DNA of 64,000 bases from Aphanothece hegewaldii CCALA 016 (GTDB taxonomy: Bacteria; Cyanobacteriota; Cyanobacteriia; Cyanobacteriales; Microcystaceae): contig NZ_PXOH01000016.1 of assembly GCF_003007785.1 (NCBI RefSeq), positions 1-64,000 on the forward strand, written 5' to 3'. The notes under the pieces were generated by a model. It searched no databases and had not been told where the DNA came from. It worked only from the letters and a program-made list of their open reading frames with translations. The position numbers were made by a program, and so were the translations under genes. Numbering within the stretch: position 1 is the stretch's first letter; the number at the start of each line of letters is the position of its first letter. Below are positions 15,357-25,641 of this stretch, in pieces.

Positions 15357-17117
15357 ATGGAAACAAGAAACCCTTCTCAATCAGCTTATAGCCAATTTAT
15401 TGATCAGGTTAAATCCTCACAGGTTCAAAACGTGATCATTAAGTCAGATCGGATTGAGTATATTTTAAAATCAGAATTTGGTAGTAATCAATATTACACT
15501 ACACTCTCTGGATCAATAGAGGGTTTAGTTAGTCTATTAAAAACTTATGGCGTAGACTATACAAATCTCACCAACAACTCATCAACTGCTGAAAATATCT
15601 TAGGTTTGCTCATTTCTGCTGGGGCGATCGCAGGAACTTTAGCCTGTCTGATGAAATTTAGCAAAGCAGGTAACGGTGTTGGTGTAGACATGGGCATCAG
15701 TAAAAGTAAAGCTCGCGTAGTCAACCGCGATGGAACGGGAATAACCTTTGCCGATGTCGCGGGAGTCGATGAAGCCAAACGAGAACTTCAAGAAGTTGTT
15801 TATTTTTTGGCGAATGGGGAGAAATATCGCAAAATTGGCGCAAAAATACCAAAAGGAGTTCTTTTAGTTGGGCCTCCAGGAACAGGTAAAACCTTACTCG
15901 CTAAAGCGGTAGCGGGCGAAGCGGGCGTACCTTTCTTGAGTATGTCAGGTTCAGAATTTGTAGAACTTTATGTGGGTGTTGGTGCATCACGAGTACGCGA
16001 CTTGTTTAATCGAGCTAAACGTCAGGCTCCCTGTATTATCTTTATAGATGAACTCGATGCGATCGGAAAAACTCGCGGCAACAATCCCAATTTAGGTAAC
16101 GATGAGCGCGAGCAAACTTTAAACCAATTGCTGACGGAAATGGACGGCTTTAGCGGCAATGATGGCGTAATTGTTATTGCAGCAACCAACCGTCCTGAAA
16201 TTCTTGATCCTGCCTTGCGTCGTCCAGGACGCTTTGATCGTCAAGTCTTAGTGGATCGTCCTGATAAAAGTGGTCGAGTGGAAATCTTAAAAGTACACGC
16301 ACAGCCTGTCGTTCTTGGAGAAGATGTTAATCTTGATGAGATCGCTAATCAAACATTTGGTTTTAGTGGTGCAGATTTAGCGAATCTTGTCAATGAAGCG
16401 GCTCTCATGGCGGTACGTCACCAGCGTCAAGCAGTGTTAATGACCGATTTTAACGCAGCCATTGAACGGGTCATTGCAGGGTTAGAAAAGCGATCGCGGG
16501 TTTTGACTCCCCCAGAACGGCAAAGAGTTGCTTATCATGAAGTGGGTCATGCTTTAGTCGGTGCATTGATGCCAGGTGGTGGGAAGGTTTCCAAAATCTC
16601 TATTGTCCCTCGTGGTATCGGCGCATTGGGTTACACTTTACAAATGCCCACAGAAGATCGCTATTTAATGCTAGAAGATGAATTACGCGGACAGCTAACA
16701 ACCTTGCTCGGAGGTCGTGGGGCTGAGGAAATCATTTTTGGTAAAGTTTCCACAGGTGCAAGTGATGATATTCAAAAAGCAACAGAATTAGCAGAACGGG
16801 CGGTTACTCAGTATGGTATGAGTGACACTTTAGGCCCTATAGCTTTTGAGAAAACGAGCGCCCAATTCTTAGACGGTAGTAGTTCTCGACGCGATATTAG
16901 TCAGGAAGTCGCGGTTGAGATCGATCGTCAAGTCAAACAAAACATAGACAAAGCTCACCAAATGGCATTAGACATCTTACAACTGAATCGGCATTTGTTA
17001 GAGTCTATGACGCAAATGCTTTTAGAAAAAGAAGTCTTAGAAGGTGATGAGTTACAGACCCTTCTGGCTCAAGTAAAAGCCCCAGCGAGTTTGAATGCTT
17101 GGTTGAGCAAAGGTTAA
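15357..17117 (+). CDS. ftsH: FtsH-family ATP-dependent zinc metalloprotease, short N-terminus
   Basis: A 586-residue FtsH. Parts in order: FtsH extracellular-type domain (about 10-75), one membrane segment ([19 protein letters not shown], about 82-100), AAA+ with Walker A (GPPGTGKT, about 171-178), Walker B (IIFIDELDA) and SRH ([19 protein letters not shown]), then the protease domain with zinc motif HEVGH (about 395-399). The sequence is nearest to the cyanobacterial FtsH4 type. Those have about 620 residues and a first membrane segment before the lumenal domain. Here that segment is absent and an in-frame TGA at 15348 prevents extension. The gene starts about 160 bases after the tRNA fragment, so the truncation might stem from the integration event. 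Confidence 0.9.
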   Translation: METRNPSQSAYSQFIDQVKSSQVQNVIIKSDRIEYILKSEFGSNQYYTTLSGSIEGLVSLLKTYGVDYTNLTNNSSTAENILGLLISAGAIAGTLACLMKFSKAGNGVGVDMGISKSKARVVNRDGTGITFADVAGVDEAKRELQEVVYFLANGEKYRKIGAKIPKGVLLVGPPGTGKTLLAKAVAGEAGVPFLSMSGSEFVELYVGVGASRVRDLFNRAKRQAPCIIFIDELDAIGKTRGNNPNLGNDEREQTLNQLLTEMDGFSGNDGVIVIAATNRPEILDPALRRPGRFDRQVLVDRPDKSGRVEILKVHAQPVVLGEDVNLDEIANQTFGFSGADLANLVNEAALMAVRHQRQAVLMTDFNAAIERVIAGLEKRSRVLTPPERQRVAYHEVGHALVGALMPGGGKVSKISIVPRGIGALGYTLQMPTEDRYLMLEDELRGQLTTLLGGRGAEEIIFGKVSTGASDDIQKATELAERAVTQYGMSDTLGPIAFEKTSAQFLDGSSSRRDISQEVAVEIDRQVKQNIDKAHQMALDILQLNRHLLESMTQMLLEKEVLEGDELQTLLAQVKAPASLNAWLSKG

Positions 17118-17291
17118 AATCCTCAGAAAATGGGAGTAATTGGCAACCAGAGACGAAAATGAAGTGAAAAAATTAAAAAATAGATTTTGCTGTTTTCTGT
17201 TCCGAGGTGCCAATTATTCTATCTTCCTATAGTCATGGGAACTTGAGTTATATTAAGAATTGTCAATCCGACACGGAACAAGAAACCACCT

Positions 17292-18806
17292 GTGACAACT
17301 GAAACCAACTTTCTAAATTTACAAGAGTCATCCCCTTCTATCAATGACTATACTGAGCAATCTTTGTCAGTTAACACCGATGATATTTTTCAGTGGACAA
17401 AACAATGGTATCCGATCGCTGTCGTTGATTTTCTTGATCCTAGTCATCCTAATAAAGTGCAACTTTTAGGCCAAGATTTAGTATTGTGGAAAGATGGTAC
17501 AGGTCAATGGCGATGCTTTGAAGATGCTTGCCCTCATCGACTTGCCCCCCTTTCAGAAGGTCGAGTTGAAGCGGATGGTACCTTGTTATGTGCTTACCAT
17601 GCTTGGCGTTTTGAAGGTACGGGAAAATGTGTCCGCATCCCCCAAGCCAAAGACGCAGCTACAGAATCACAAATCTGTGCAAATGTCAAGGCTTGCGCTA
17701 AAGTTTATCCAACTCAAGAGCAGCAAGGATTATTATGGGTTTGGGGCGAATCAGGTTCAGACGCTTTAATTGAAAGCCAATCTCGTCAGCCTCGAACTAT
17801 AAGCGAATTAGAAACCAACTCAGATCAGGTCGTAAAATTATTTTGGAACATTCGAGATTTGCCCTATGGGTGGGACTTTTTTATGGAAAATGTTGCCGAT
17901 CCCGCCCATGTTCCCGTTTCACATCATGGACTGGTCGGAAATCGCTACAGAGATGCCCAGTACTATGATATGCCCCGAATTCGGGAAATCTCAACTCAAG
18001 AAGGGTTTGCTTTTGGGGTGACGACGACGAATCCTACAATTATTAATGCTGTCCATGACTTTCAGCCACCCTGCTTAATGAAAATTAGTTCGACCTTTAC
18101 TGATGGTGGACAACTCATTCTAGCTCTTTATGCAACGCCCACTCGCCCAGGATGGTGTCGTCATATTGGTTGTCAAATCTTAGTGAAAAATAATGAGGGA
18201 AGAACACCCAAAGGTTTAGCATTTTTTGCGTTACCGATGCCAACTTGGCTCGGTCATGTCTTGGCTTCTCTATTCTTACATCAAGACTTAGTATTCTTAC
18301 ATTATCAAGAAAAAACACTGCTGATGCAACAACCCGAAAAATGGCTAGATGCAGTTTATACCCCCAATCCTCAAGATAAAATGGTCATTACCCTACGTCA
18401 ATGGTTGCTAAAACGAGCCGGTGGCGGTGTTCCTTGGTTTGGTGGGTCTAATTTGATGTATCCTCCTCCACAACAAGATAAACGCCAGCTTTTTGATGTC
18501 TGGACGACTCATACTCAACACTGTACCGTTTGTCAGAAGGCAGTATCGCGTATTGAACGTCTGAAAGTATTATCTTATGTGGGTGCAATGCTTTTGTTGC
18601 TCGTTGCGCTGATGGTCGATGCGCGAGCGCTTTCGGTTCAAGCTGTTTTAATGAGGGCGGGAGAATCTTTTTTAGGAATTTGGCCCCCTGTTTTGTTTTG
18701 GGTGTTTTTAGGTTTGGCTGCTACCTTTGGAACGACGGGTTATTTATTACAAAGGTTTAGTCGCTTGTTTTATGTCTATGAGTTTGATCATGCTCAAAAT
18801 CATTAA
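17292..18806 (+). CDS. Rieske [2Fe-2S] oxygenase, pheophorbide a oxygenase/Tic55-type
   Basis: The 504-residue product begins at a GTG without a clear Shine-Dalgarno. The Rieske cluster motifs are CPHRLAPLSEG (C about 80) and CAYHAW (C about 100). The mononuclear-iron motif ENVADPAHVPVSHHG follows near 203. A CTVC motif and two C-terminal membrane segments (about 425-445 and 460-490) are features of the PaO/Tic55/chlorophyllide oxygenase group, which acts on chlorophyll catabolites or related substrates at thylakoid membranes and takes electrons from ferredoxin. The exact substrate cannot be read from sequence. It is monocistronic by spacing. Confidence 0.85.
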   Translation: MTTETNFLNLQESSPSINDYTEQSLSVNTDDIFQWTKQWYPIAVVDFLDPSHPNKVQLLGQDLVLWKDGTGQWRCFEDACPHRLAPLSEGRVEADGTLLCAYHAWRFEGTGKCVRIPQAKDAATESQICANVKACAKVYPTQEQQGLLWVWGESGSDALIESQSRQPRTISELETNSDQVVKLFWNIRDLPYGWDFFMENVADPAHVPVSHHGLVGNRYRDAQYYDMPRIREISTQEGFAFGVTTTNPTIINAVHDFQPPCLMKISSTFTDGGQLILALYATPTRPGWCRHIGCQILVKNNEGRTPKGLAFFALPMPTWLGHVLASLFLHQDLVFLHYQEKTLLMQQPEKWLDAVYTPNPQDKMVITLRQWLLKRAGGGVPWFGGSNLMYPPPQQDKRQLFDVWTTHTQHCTVCQKAVSRIERLKVLSYVGAMLLLLVALMVDARALSVQAVLMRAGESFLGIWPPVLFWVFLGLAATFGTTGYLLQRFSRLFYVYEFDHAQNH

Positions 18807-18809
18807 AGC

Positions 18810-18845
18810 AACTATAAGTCAAAAATCTTTAGACAGATTATAGTT
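18810..18845. repeat. Inverted repeat after the Rieske gene
   Basis: AACTATAAGTC (18810-18820) pairs with GAC-AGA-TTATAGTT (18832-18845), an 8-bp perfect outer stem with an inner 3-bp stem. No T-run follows, so it is a weak terminator candidate at best. Confidence 0.35.
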
Positions 18846-18933
18846 AAAAGTGCGGAATTTTCCCACGACTGGGCATAGTCCTTGAGCGTTGGATACTTCT
18901 ATCAAGGAATATGGCGGATTTGGGTTTATTCCT

Positions 18934-18970
18934 GCAAAAAACAAATAGGATGGCTTTTGACCACCCTATT
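18934..18970 (-). terminator. Rho-independent terminator of the PRC-barrel gene
   Basis: On the minus strand AATAGGGTGG (18970-18961) pairs with CCATCCTATT (18953-18944) around the loop TCAAAAG with one mismatch, followed by TGTTTTTTG. It lies 12 bases past the stop codon of the PRC-barrel gene. Confidence 0.8.
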
Positions 18971-18981
18971 ATTCTTAAATT

Positions 18982-19956
18982 TTAATTTGTTTCTTCTTCA
19001 TACTCAGGAATTCTATTTTTTTGTCGTTCAGGAATGTTGACTCGTTGGGGTTGATAAGTGTCAGCATCATCCCAGACATCATTCTGTATATCTTCTTCAT
19101 CATCATAGTCGTCTTCTTTTTGAATGGGAGGACGATAACGCTCTACTTCTCGCTCTTGACGTGCTTCACCCCAGTTATCTTCTTCTAGTTCGGCTTCGTA
19201 TTCATCCTCATAACGCATCGCTAAAGTTTGTTGGGGTGCTTGCATAGTCGATCGAACAGGTTCATAATCATCATCCTCATCCCAACGCTGTTCTAATGCG
19301 GGTGCGCTTCTAGCTGCTTCTACTGGTGTCCGAATGGGAATCCCGGTTGGTAGTTGGTTTTCAGGTTTGGCGGTTGGAGGGTAGTAAATTTCTTCTTCTT
19401 CTTTTTCCCAAGGGGGTCTACCGATCCCCATCCGTTCGAGTACGCCGACGCTTAACTGGGTTAGACGTTCTTCCGCCCCTTCAAAAACAATTAAACGGTT
19501 GGGCCCGCTACTAATAACTTCTTCGATGGAAAATTCGTAAGTACTGATTAATTGTTCGGGAATTTGTGGCAAACCCAAGGAAGCAATAATAATAGAAATT
19601 ACTTTGCCACTGAGGGGATCAAATTGAAAGTCTCTGACTCGTCCTAGGGGTTCTCCTGTTTCGGTAATGACTTCGCTACTTATCAAAGTGGTATAAATGT
19701 CAATATCAACCGGTTCGATCACGTTTTCGTCGTCAACTAAAATGACATCACCTGTTTGACGAATACTGGAAAGATACATATACTGAGGCATTCCGGTCAT
19801 TGATAAAAAGTTGTCTCTTAGCCCAAAAGATACAACTTCTCGCCGATCGATATCCACTAGGATTTCTTTGACTACTCCTAACTTTTTCCCATTATCACGA
19901 GTAATCACTTGTGTATTGAGAAATTCCGAACGTAAACGAGTATTTTCTGTTGTCAT
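18982..19956 (-). CDS. PRC-barrel domain protein
   Basis: A 324-residue cytosolic protein. Residues 8-80 form a first PRC-barrel (NTQVITRDNGKKLGVVKEIL ... DIDRREVVSFGL) and residues 88-165 a second (LISSEVITETGEPLGRVRDF). The C-terminal half is a disordered, very acidic and Arg/Pro-containing tail with blocks such as DDYDDEEDIQND. PRC-barrels bind RNA or partner proteins, and in photosynthetic bacteria one type sits in the reaction centre. Two-barrel versions with acidic tails are common in cyanobacteria and of unknown role. The gene has its own terminator and seems monocistronic. Confidence 0.85.
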   Translation of the reverse strand: MTTENTRLRSEFLNTQVITRDNGKKLGVVKEILVDIDRREVVSFGLRDNFLSMTGMPQYMYLSSIRQTGDVILVDDENVIEPVDIDIYTTLISSEVITETGEPLGRVRDFQFDPLSGKVISIIIASLGLPQIPEQLISTYEFSIEEVISSGPNRLIVFEGAEERLTQLSVGVLERMGIGRPPWEKEEEEIYYPPTAKPENQLPTGIPIRTPVEAARSAPALEQRWDEDDDYEPVRSTMQAPQQTLAMRYEDEYEAELEEDNWGEARQEREVERYRPPIQKEDDYDDEEDIQNDVWDDADTYQPQRVNIPERQKNRIPEYEEETN

Positions 19957-20209
19957 TTTTTCCTGTTATTGAAACCGTAGTTTCTTCTAAAACGATTAAA
20001 TATAGTGTGAGTGCAATGGCAAACAGTTTTTATAATTTACTGATAATATCCTAATTTTAAAAGTTTGCTCGTAACACTTTCTTGTTTTAACTCCCATGAG
20101 CTATAAACAGATTTCTCCGTATTCTCACGGGAAGCTTTATAGGTGACTTTTCCACCATTCTAACGAATCGTTTTACTTTTGCCGAAGCTAATCTTTAAAT
20201 GAATCGATG

Positions 20210-21490
20210 TTACATGGTTAGAGACTGTACATCGGTTTCAATCAATTTAGCTAAATCTTGTAAAAACGCGGCTGCTTGTGCGCCATAAATCACTCGATGA
20301 TCACAGGTGATATTGACACTCATACGACGTTGTACACCGATCAGTCCTTCGGGAGTGGCGGCAACTTGGGGTAATGATGCACCAATGGCTAAAATCGCGC
20401 CTTGGGAGGGGGGTAAAATAGCATCAAAACGATCGACACCAAACATTCCTAAGTTAGATAGGGTAAAAGTACCACTGTTGTACTCTTCGGGTTGAAGTTG
20501 TTTAGCACGAGAGCGATCAACTAAATCTTTCCAAGTGCGAGAGAGGCTGTAAATATCGGTCTGATCAGCATTGCGGAGAACGGGAGTAATTAAACCGCCA
20601 TCGGGCATGGCAACCGCGATCGCTACATTAATTGCCGAACGATATTGGATACCTTGTTCGGTATAACTAGCAGTCATGATCGGGTGTTTTGAGAGGGTAT
20701 TGGCCACAGCTTTAGCGAGTAAAGCGGTCATCGTTACGCCTTTTGACTTAATTTGTCCATAGAGTTTGTCTAGCGCATCGGTGGTCATGGTGTAACCCAC
20801 ATGGAATACGGGGACTTCTAGACTCACCAACATATTTTGTACAACTGCTTTTTGGAGAGTCGTCAGAGGAACCGTTTGACCTGGAGCAACGGGGGCGGCA
20901 GTAACGGGAGGGGTGACGGGTTTGGAGGGAGCGGAAGTGACAGGGGGGGTTACAGGGGGAGTTACTTTACCGACGGCGCGTTCTACGTCTTCGGCGACAA
21001 TACGTCCATGTGGCCCGCTACCGTTTAGGGTTTGGATATCTACGCCAAGATCTTTGGCTAGTTTTTTGGCTCTGGGAGATGCGACAATTCTGCCGTTTTG
21101 ACGACTCTTCGGAGCCGATGGGACTGTTGCTGTTATTTCTTGAGGTGCGGCGGCGGCTACTGGAGTTGGTTCGGGTGTGGGGGTCGATTTTGGGGCGCTG
21201 GTGGAGGGTTGGTCGGAAGTGGCTTTAGCTTTGGCTTCTTGAATTTCGGCTTCTGTTTCGGCAATAAAGGCAATGGGTGCGCCGACGGTTGCTTCTTCTC
21301 CTGCATTAACGAGGATGACTGCTAAATAGCCTTCATAGAAGGATTCAACGTCCATATCGGCTTTATCTGATTCGACCACAACCACGGTTTCACCTTTTGC
21401 CACTTTTTCCCCTGGCGATTTTACCCAGGAGACTATTTTACCTTCGGTCATGGTGGAACTGAGAGCGGGCATGAAAATATCGTGAATCAT
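20210..21490 (-). CDS. pdhC: Dihydrolipoamide acetyltransferase, E2 of pyruvate dehydrogenase
   Basis: The start is placed at the ATG at 21490 (MIHDIFMPALSSTMTEG), where E2 proteins begin; the longer frame from 21580 adds 30 unrelated residues. The 426 residues show a lipoyl domain with the lipoylated lysine in VVESDKADMDVES (about 45), a Pro/Ala-rich linker (about 95-135), the peripheral-subunit-binding domain (IVASPRAKKLAKDLGVD), a second linker of PVTPPVT repeats and the catalytic acyltransferase domain ending in NITCDHRVIYGAQAA with the active His. It transfers acetyl groups to CoA in the pyruvate dehydrogenase complex. It stands alone, as usual in cyanobacteria. Confidence 0.95.
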   Translation of the reverse strand: MIHDIFMPALSSTMTEGKIVSWVKSPGEKVAKGETVVVVESDKADMDVESFYEGYLAVILVNAGEEATVGAPIAFIAETEAEIQEAKAKATSDQPSTSAPKSTPTPEPTPVAAAAPQEITATVPSAPKSRQNGRIVASPRAKKLAKDLGVDIQTLNGSGPHGRIVAEDVERAVGKVTPPVTPPVTSAPSKPVTPPVTAAPVAPGQTVPLTTLQKAVVQNMLVSLEVPVFHVGYTMTTDALDKLYGQIKSKGVTMTALLAKAVANTLSKHPIMTASYTEQGIQYRSAINVAIAVAMPDGGLITPVLRNADQTDIYSLSRTWKDLVDRSRAKQLQPEEYNSGTFTLSNLGMFGVDRFDAILPPSQGAILAIGASLPQVAATPEGLIGVQRRMSVNITCDHRVIYGAQAAAFLQDLAKLIETDVQSLTM

Positions 21491-21639
21491 GGTGTGGTCT
21501 GATCTAAATGTAATGACTACAGGAATTAATGCTTGATGCGTCCTTCTTTTAGGACATTGTATCAAAGATTGGGGTATCAAAGATTGGGAGCAAAGTTAAG
21601 AGCGCTCTTAACGTGTCTAAGCTTTAAAAAAAGAGGCAG

Positions 21640-22092
21640 TTAAATTTCACCGCGAATCTCTTCAACGATACCATCTTTAACGACAATTTCAACGTTCATT
21701 TTACTAACGATATTGTCGCCTTTTTCGAGACGGAAAAAACTTTCTAACTGAACGGATTGTACAACTTCTTGATCGAGTTCTAAAAGTTGTACTTGTTGTA
21801 ATTGTTGTAAAAATTGGTTTTTACGATCGAGGATTTCGGCTTTTTTTTGATTAACTTGTCCTTGAATATTTTCAATTTGTTGTGAGGCTTGAGGTGATAG
21901 GGGTATAATACTCTGTTTTTGAATTTCTGCGATCGCTCTTTGACCCTGCATTTCTAATTGTTGTAATTGAGCGTCTAATTGTTGTAATTGAGCTTGTAAT
22001 TGTTGTTGTGCTTCTTCTTTCCAACGGGTTGTTACAATAACTCTAACTGTGATCGGGCGTTTGATCAATAAACTCATATTAGGGTCTTCCAT
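21640..22092 (-). CDS. YlqD family protein
   Basis: A 150-residue protein. The N-terminal KRPITVRVIVTTRWKEE, a central Gln-rich coiled coil (about 25-100) and a C-terminal beta part (FFRLEKGDNIVSKMNVEIVV, IVEEIRGEI) match the YlqD family found across cyanobacteria and Bacillus. The function of the family is not known. AGGA nine bases before the ATG at 22092 supports that start rather than the ATG at 22077. The gene follows the MlaE-type permease by about 60 bases on the same strand, so they may be co-transcribed. Confidence 0.8.
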   Translation of the reverse strand: MEDPNMSLLIKRPITVRVIVTTRWKEEAQQQLQAQLQQLDAQLQQLEMQGQRAIAEIQKQSIIPLSPQASQQIENIQGQVNQKKAEILDRKNQFLQQLQQVQLLELDQEVVQSVQLESFFRLEKGDNIVSKMNVEIVVKDGIVEEIRGEI

Positions 22093-22150
22093 GAAAAATT
22101 ATCCTTAAACATTGTCTTCTTCATCATAGGATATGTGTTTCCTCTTATTC

Positions 22151-22942
22151 TTATAAATTTGCTGAACCGGGCCCTTGAAAGAGAACCCAAGATAAAATAA
22201 CGTTAGCGATAAATATACCCAACAAAGATGTTACAACGGCGGCTGTGGTTGATTGTCCGACTCCTTTAGCTCCTCCTGTAGTGGTTAAACCCCAGTTACA
22301 ACCGATCACGGCGATCACAACTCCAAAAAATACGGCTTTAATGATGGAACAGATGATATCCCAAGGCTGAAGAAAACCGCGAATGGAATTAATAAAAACA
22401 TAATATGAAATTCCATAAAAACTTTCTCCGATGAGCAGACCGCCGAGTGCACCTGTAATTAGAGATAATAAAGTCAGGATTGGTAGCATTGAACTACAGG
22501 CTAAAACCCTTGGAATGACTAAATAATCGATCGGATCGGTTTTCAACATATAAAGAGCGTCTATTTGCTCCGTGACGCGCATTGTTCCAATTTCTGCGGC
22601 AAATGCTGATCCCACTCGTCCGGCGACAACAACCGCCGTTAGGACTGGAGCAAGTTCACGGGCCAGCGCAAGGCCTAAAACGCCTCCTACATAAGATCCA
22701 GCCCCAAAGTTTAGAAATTCTCTAGCGACTTGAATTGTAAAGACCATGCCGACAAATGTCGCGGTGAGCAGTGCGATAATTGCTGATTTTGGTCCAACAA
22801 GTATCATTTGCTCGATCGTATTACGGCGATGAATTTTTGCTTGCAAGAGGTGTACAAACACTTGACCCGTTAAAAACATTGCCGCAATGAGACGCTGTAA
22901 CCATTTTTGTAGCCCGCCTTTAGGAAGGCCTGAATTAGCCAT
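22151..22942 (-). CDS. MlaE family lipid ABC transporter permease
   Basis: A 263-residue membrane protein with about five to six hydrophobic segments. The MlaE hallmarks are LVGPKSAIIALLTATFVGMV, VGGVLGLALARELAPVLTAV with GRVGSAFAAEIGTM, and EQIDALYMLKTDP. MlaE permeases with an MlaF ATPase and an MCE protein move phospholipids between membranes; in Synechocystis the homologue is Slr1045. Its ATPase and MCE partners are not in this window. It lies 20 bases downstream of pilJ on the same strand, the same order as I recall for slr1044-slr1045, and is probably co-transcribed with the pil taxis genes. Confidence 0.9.
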   Translation of the reverse strand: MANSGLPKGGLQKWLQRLIAAMFLTGQVFVHLLQAKIHRRNTIEQMILVGPKSAIIALLTATFVGMVFTIQVAREFLNFGAGSYVGGVLGLALARELAPVLTAVVVAGRVGSAFAAEIGTMRVTEQIDALYMLKTDPIDYLVIPRVLACSSMLPILTLLSLITGALGGLLIGESFYGISYYVFINSIRGFLQPWDIICSIIKAVFFGVVIAVIGCNWGLTTTGGAKGVGQSTTAAVVTSLLGIFIANVILSWVLFQGPGSANL

Positions 22943-22961
22943 ATTGAGCCATCATTTGTTA

Positions 22962-25589
22962 CTAATCTTCGTGATCCACTCTAAAGCGTTCCACTGAGGT
23001 TAGCAAGTCACGAGAAATTGATACGAGTTTTTGGAGAGATCCCCCGACTCGTTGCGATTCTTGAGAGGTTTCTTGGGCGGTAAGTTCCACCGATTGCATG
23101 ACTTGAGCCACTTCATGAGAGTTTTCTCGTTGTTTGACCGTATCAGCCGTAATGGAACGTACTAAACTATCAATGCGGTTAGAAACTTGGATGATATCTT
23201 CTAGGGATTTTTTCGCTTGTTCGGAACGTTCGGTTACATCGATGACTTGTTGTATTCCTTCTTCCATTGCTGTCATTACAGAACCGGTTTCACTTTGGAT
23301 TTGTAATACGATTTGTTCGATTTCTTTGAGAGATTTCGCCGAACGATCGGCTAACTGACGTACTTCATCAGCAACGATCGCAAATCCTTTACCCGCTTCT
23401 CCTGCTCTTGCTGCTTGAATTGAAGCATTCAGAGCTAGTAAATTTGTACGAGATGCAATTTGAGAAATCAAGGCGACAATTTTCGAGATTTCTTGAGAAG
23501 CTTCGGCTAAACGCTTGACTTTTCGCGCTGTTTCTGATACGGTTTCTCGAATCTGTAAAATTCCCGCGACGGTTCGTTCGACGGATTCACCACCTTTAAG
23601 AGCAGAAATAGAGGAAATACGGGCGACTTCCTCTGCTTCTCTGGCATTTTCGGCGACTCGTTGAATCGATTCGGTCATCATTTGTACCGAGTTGAGAGTA
23701 ACGGCTAATTCTTCGGCCATTCGTAGCGCATCACTCGATTGATTTCGGGCAAAAGATTCACTATCGATCGAACCCTGATTTACTTGTACTGCTGCTTTTT
23801 TCACCTGACGGACGATTTCGCGGAGGTTTTGAATGGTTAGGTTAAAGGCATCAGCCACCGCGCCGAGAACGTCTGCTGTCACTTCGGCTTCTACCATGAG
23901 ATCGCCTCTCGCGGCTCCTTCAACATCATCTAATAGACGTATCACCTGACGATGTAAATCTTCTTTCGCTTGTTCCGTTTCGGCTGCCCGACGTTGAGCA
24001 TCAGTGGTTGTGGTTAAAACAACTCGTGCAATGTGGTTAAAACGGTTAGCCAGTTGTCCAAATTCATCTTCAGAATAAATTGTGGCTTTAACGTTAAAAT
24101 TTCCTTCGCTGATGGCATCAAACTGCTTTTGTAACTCATCAAGAGTGCGGTTAACCTGAAGAATAGCGATTTGTCCTAAAAGCCAAGTTACACCAAATCC
24201 ACTTAAACCCGAAAATAGCATCATCCATAAAATCGGCGGACTAAAAGGAGAAATGGCGGCTGTTTTGCTAGTCGGTTTTTGGGCGGGGACAACTTTTTCT
24301 GTTTTCGTTTTAGATTTAGTTGGGGGCGTTACTTTTTCTTTGGGTGCCGAAAGCCAAGCGATACTACTCACCAGAAAAATGACTAACACGGGAGCTACAC
24401 CAGCCGCAGTTGATATAATTAGTTGTTTCGTGGCTATTTTGGCGTTTTTGAGGGGAGCAAATAAACCTAAAGAGACTTCCGCTTTCGGTCTAAATAAACG
24501 CTGTTCGGACATTACTATTGGGGGTGATTCTCGCGGCCCATGAAACTCACTCCAAGTCAGTTGACTAACCGTCTGACTACTGGGAATACCTTCAGATGAG
24601 GCTCGAAGTTGCTCACCAGAGTCTTGTTCTCCTGTATGTGTATAAAAAGCGGATTCGGGAATCGCTTTAGCAATATCGGTAATATCAAGTTGGGATATAT
24701 CAGAATCATCGCCAAAATCTGTATATTCATCGAATGAGTGAGCATCATTCGACAGATTGCTTGATGGTGTATCAGCATCAAATTCATGAGAATGGAGTAA
24801 AGTACTACCTACACCCATTGAAGAAGATCCTTGAGCAGAGGAGCGTAAATCGGAGGAAACGACAAATGTTGATTCTCCAGTTTGAGCCATTCCATTGAGA
24901 TGAGGATGACTATTTTCATCGGTTTCATCTTCAAAGAAAGGAAACTCATCATCTGGAGCATCGGGTAAATCTTGCCAAGAAACTCCACTTTTTGAGGATG
25001 CGTGATTCGTTTCAAAGGGATGATTCTGAAATTGACTGGCGGAAGATGAGCCTACTTTAAAAGTTTTACTTGAGTCGTTTTGAAAAGGATTAGTATAGGG
25101 TTGCGGTTGTCCAACTGTTGGCTCACCTAAATCTTCCTCACTAAATTCGTTAAATACGCCACTATCCCAAGCGAGAGAATCATTTTGAGAGTGACTAGCC
25201 CAGTTAAAATTATCATCATCATCATCATTAAATTCTTGAGTGGGATCGAATGCGGGTTCACTGATAGCGAGGCCTTCGGTTTCAGCGTTTGCATACTCAG
25301 CATCCATTGCTTGATATTGTGCTAGTTTGATTTGCTCTAGTCCTTGATAAGCATAATTTACTAATTCGGGTTGCTCATTGTAGCGTAGAACGGTTTCATA
25401 TTGTTCTTGTGCTTGTGTGTATTGAGCTTGTTTTAAGTAAATATGTCCGCGTAGTAATAATGTATTACCATCGTCTGGATATTCTGAGATGATTTGAGTC
25501 GTCATTTCTAAAGCTTCATCTAACCGACCTTGACAATAGGCGGCGTTGGCTTTTCCATAGAGTTTTATATAATCTGTCCCTGCTGCCAT
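22962..25589 (-). CDS. pilJ: Methyl-accepting chemotaxis protein, PilJ-type
   Basis: An 875-residue receptor. Residues 1-80 hold two TPR-like helices pairs ([20 protein letters not shown]). A long acidic, Ser-rich cytosolic linker follows (about 110-370). Two membrane segments (about 388-415 and 448-478) flank a short Lys/Pro-rich loop. HAMP domains then lead to the signalling domain with its hairpin [20 protein letters not shown] and [17 protein letters not shown]. PilJ receptors feed a CheA-type kinase controlling type IV pili. Unlike Pseudomonas PilJ, there is no sizeable periplasmic sensor, so the input is probably cytosolic or by partner binding. The upstream order pilG, pilH, pilI fits the cyanobacterial tax3 cluster. 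Confidence 0.9.
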   Translation of the reverse strand: MAAGTDYIKLYGKANAAYCQGRLDEALEMTTQIISEYPDDGNTLLLRGHIYLKQAQYTQAQEQYETVLRYNEQPELVNYAYQGLEQIKLAQYQAMDAEYANAETEGLAISEPAFDPTQEFNDDDDDNFNWASHSQNDSLAWDSGVFNEFSEEDLGEPTVGQPQPYTNPFQNDSSKTFKVGSSSASQFQNHPFETNHASSKSGVSWQDLPDAPDDEFPFFEDETDENSHPHLNGMAQTGESTFVVSSDLRSSAQGSSSMGVGSTLLHSHEFDADTPSSNLSNDAHSFDEYTDFGDDSDISQLDITDIAKAIPESAFYTHTGEQDSGEQLRASSEGIPSSQTVSQLTWSEFHGPRESPPIVMSEQRLFRPKAEVSLGLFAPLKNAKIATKQLIISTAAGVAPVLVIFLVSSIAWLSAPKEKVTPPTKSKTKTEKVVPAQKPTSKTAAISPFSPPILWMMLFSGLSGFGVTWLLGQIAILQVNRTLDELQKQFDAISEGNFNVKATIYSEDEFGQLANRFNHIARVVLTTTTDAQRRAAETEQAKEDLHRQVIRLLDDVEGAARGDLMVEAEVTADVLGAVADAFNLTIQNLREIVRQVKKAAVQVNQGSIDSESFARNQSSDALRMAEELAVTLNSVQMMTESIQRVAENAREAEEVARISSISALKGGESVERTVAGILQIRETVSETARKVKRLAEASQEISKIVALISQIASRTNLLALNASIQAARAGEAGKGFAIVADEVRQLADRSAKSLKEIEQIVLQIQSETGSVMTAMEEGIQQVIDVTERSEQAKKSLEDIIQVSNRIDSLVRSITADTVKQRENSHEVAQVMQSVELTAQETSQESQRVGGSLQKLVSISRDLLTSVERFRVDHED

Positions 25590-25641
25590 TTGCCTCTCTC
25601 CCGTGAAAGTAAAATTAAAATGTATTACTTAAAAATATTTC

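Noticed and set aside
15253..15435. Short frame before ftsH as a separate gene
   Set aside because: No Shine-Dalgarno and it overlaps the start of ftsH in another frame; content is low-complexity.
20837..21325. Plus-strand Gly-rich open frames opposite the E2 gene
   Set aside because: They are antisense to the Pro/Ala-rich linker of the E2 protein; composition explains them.
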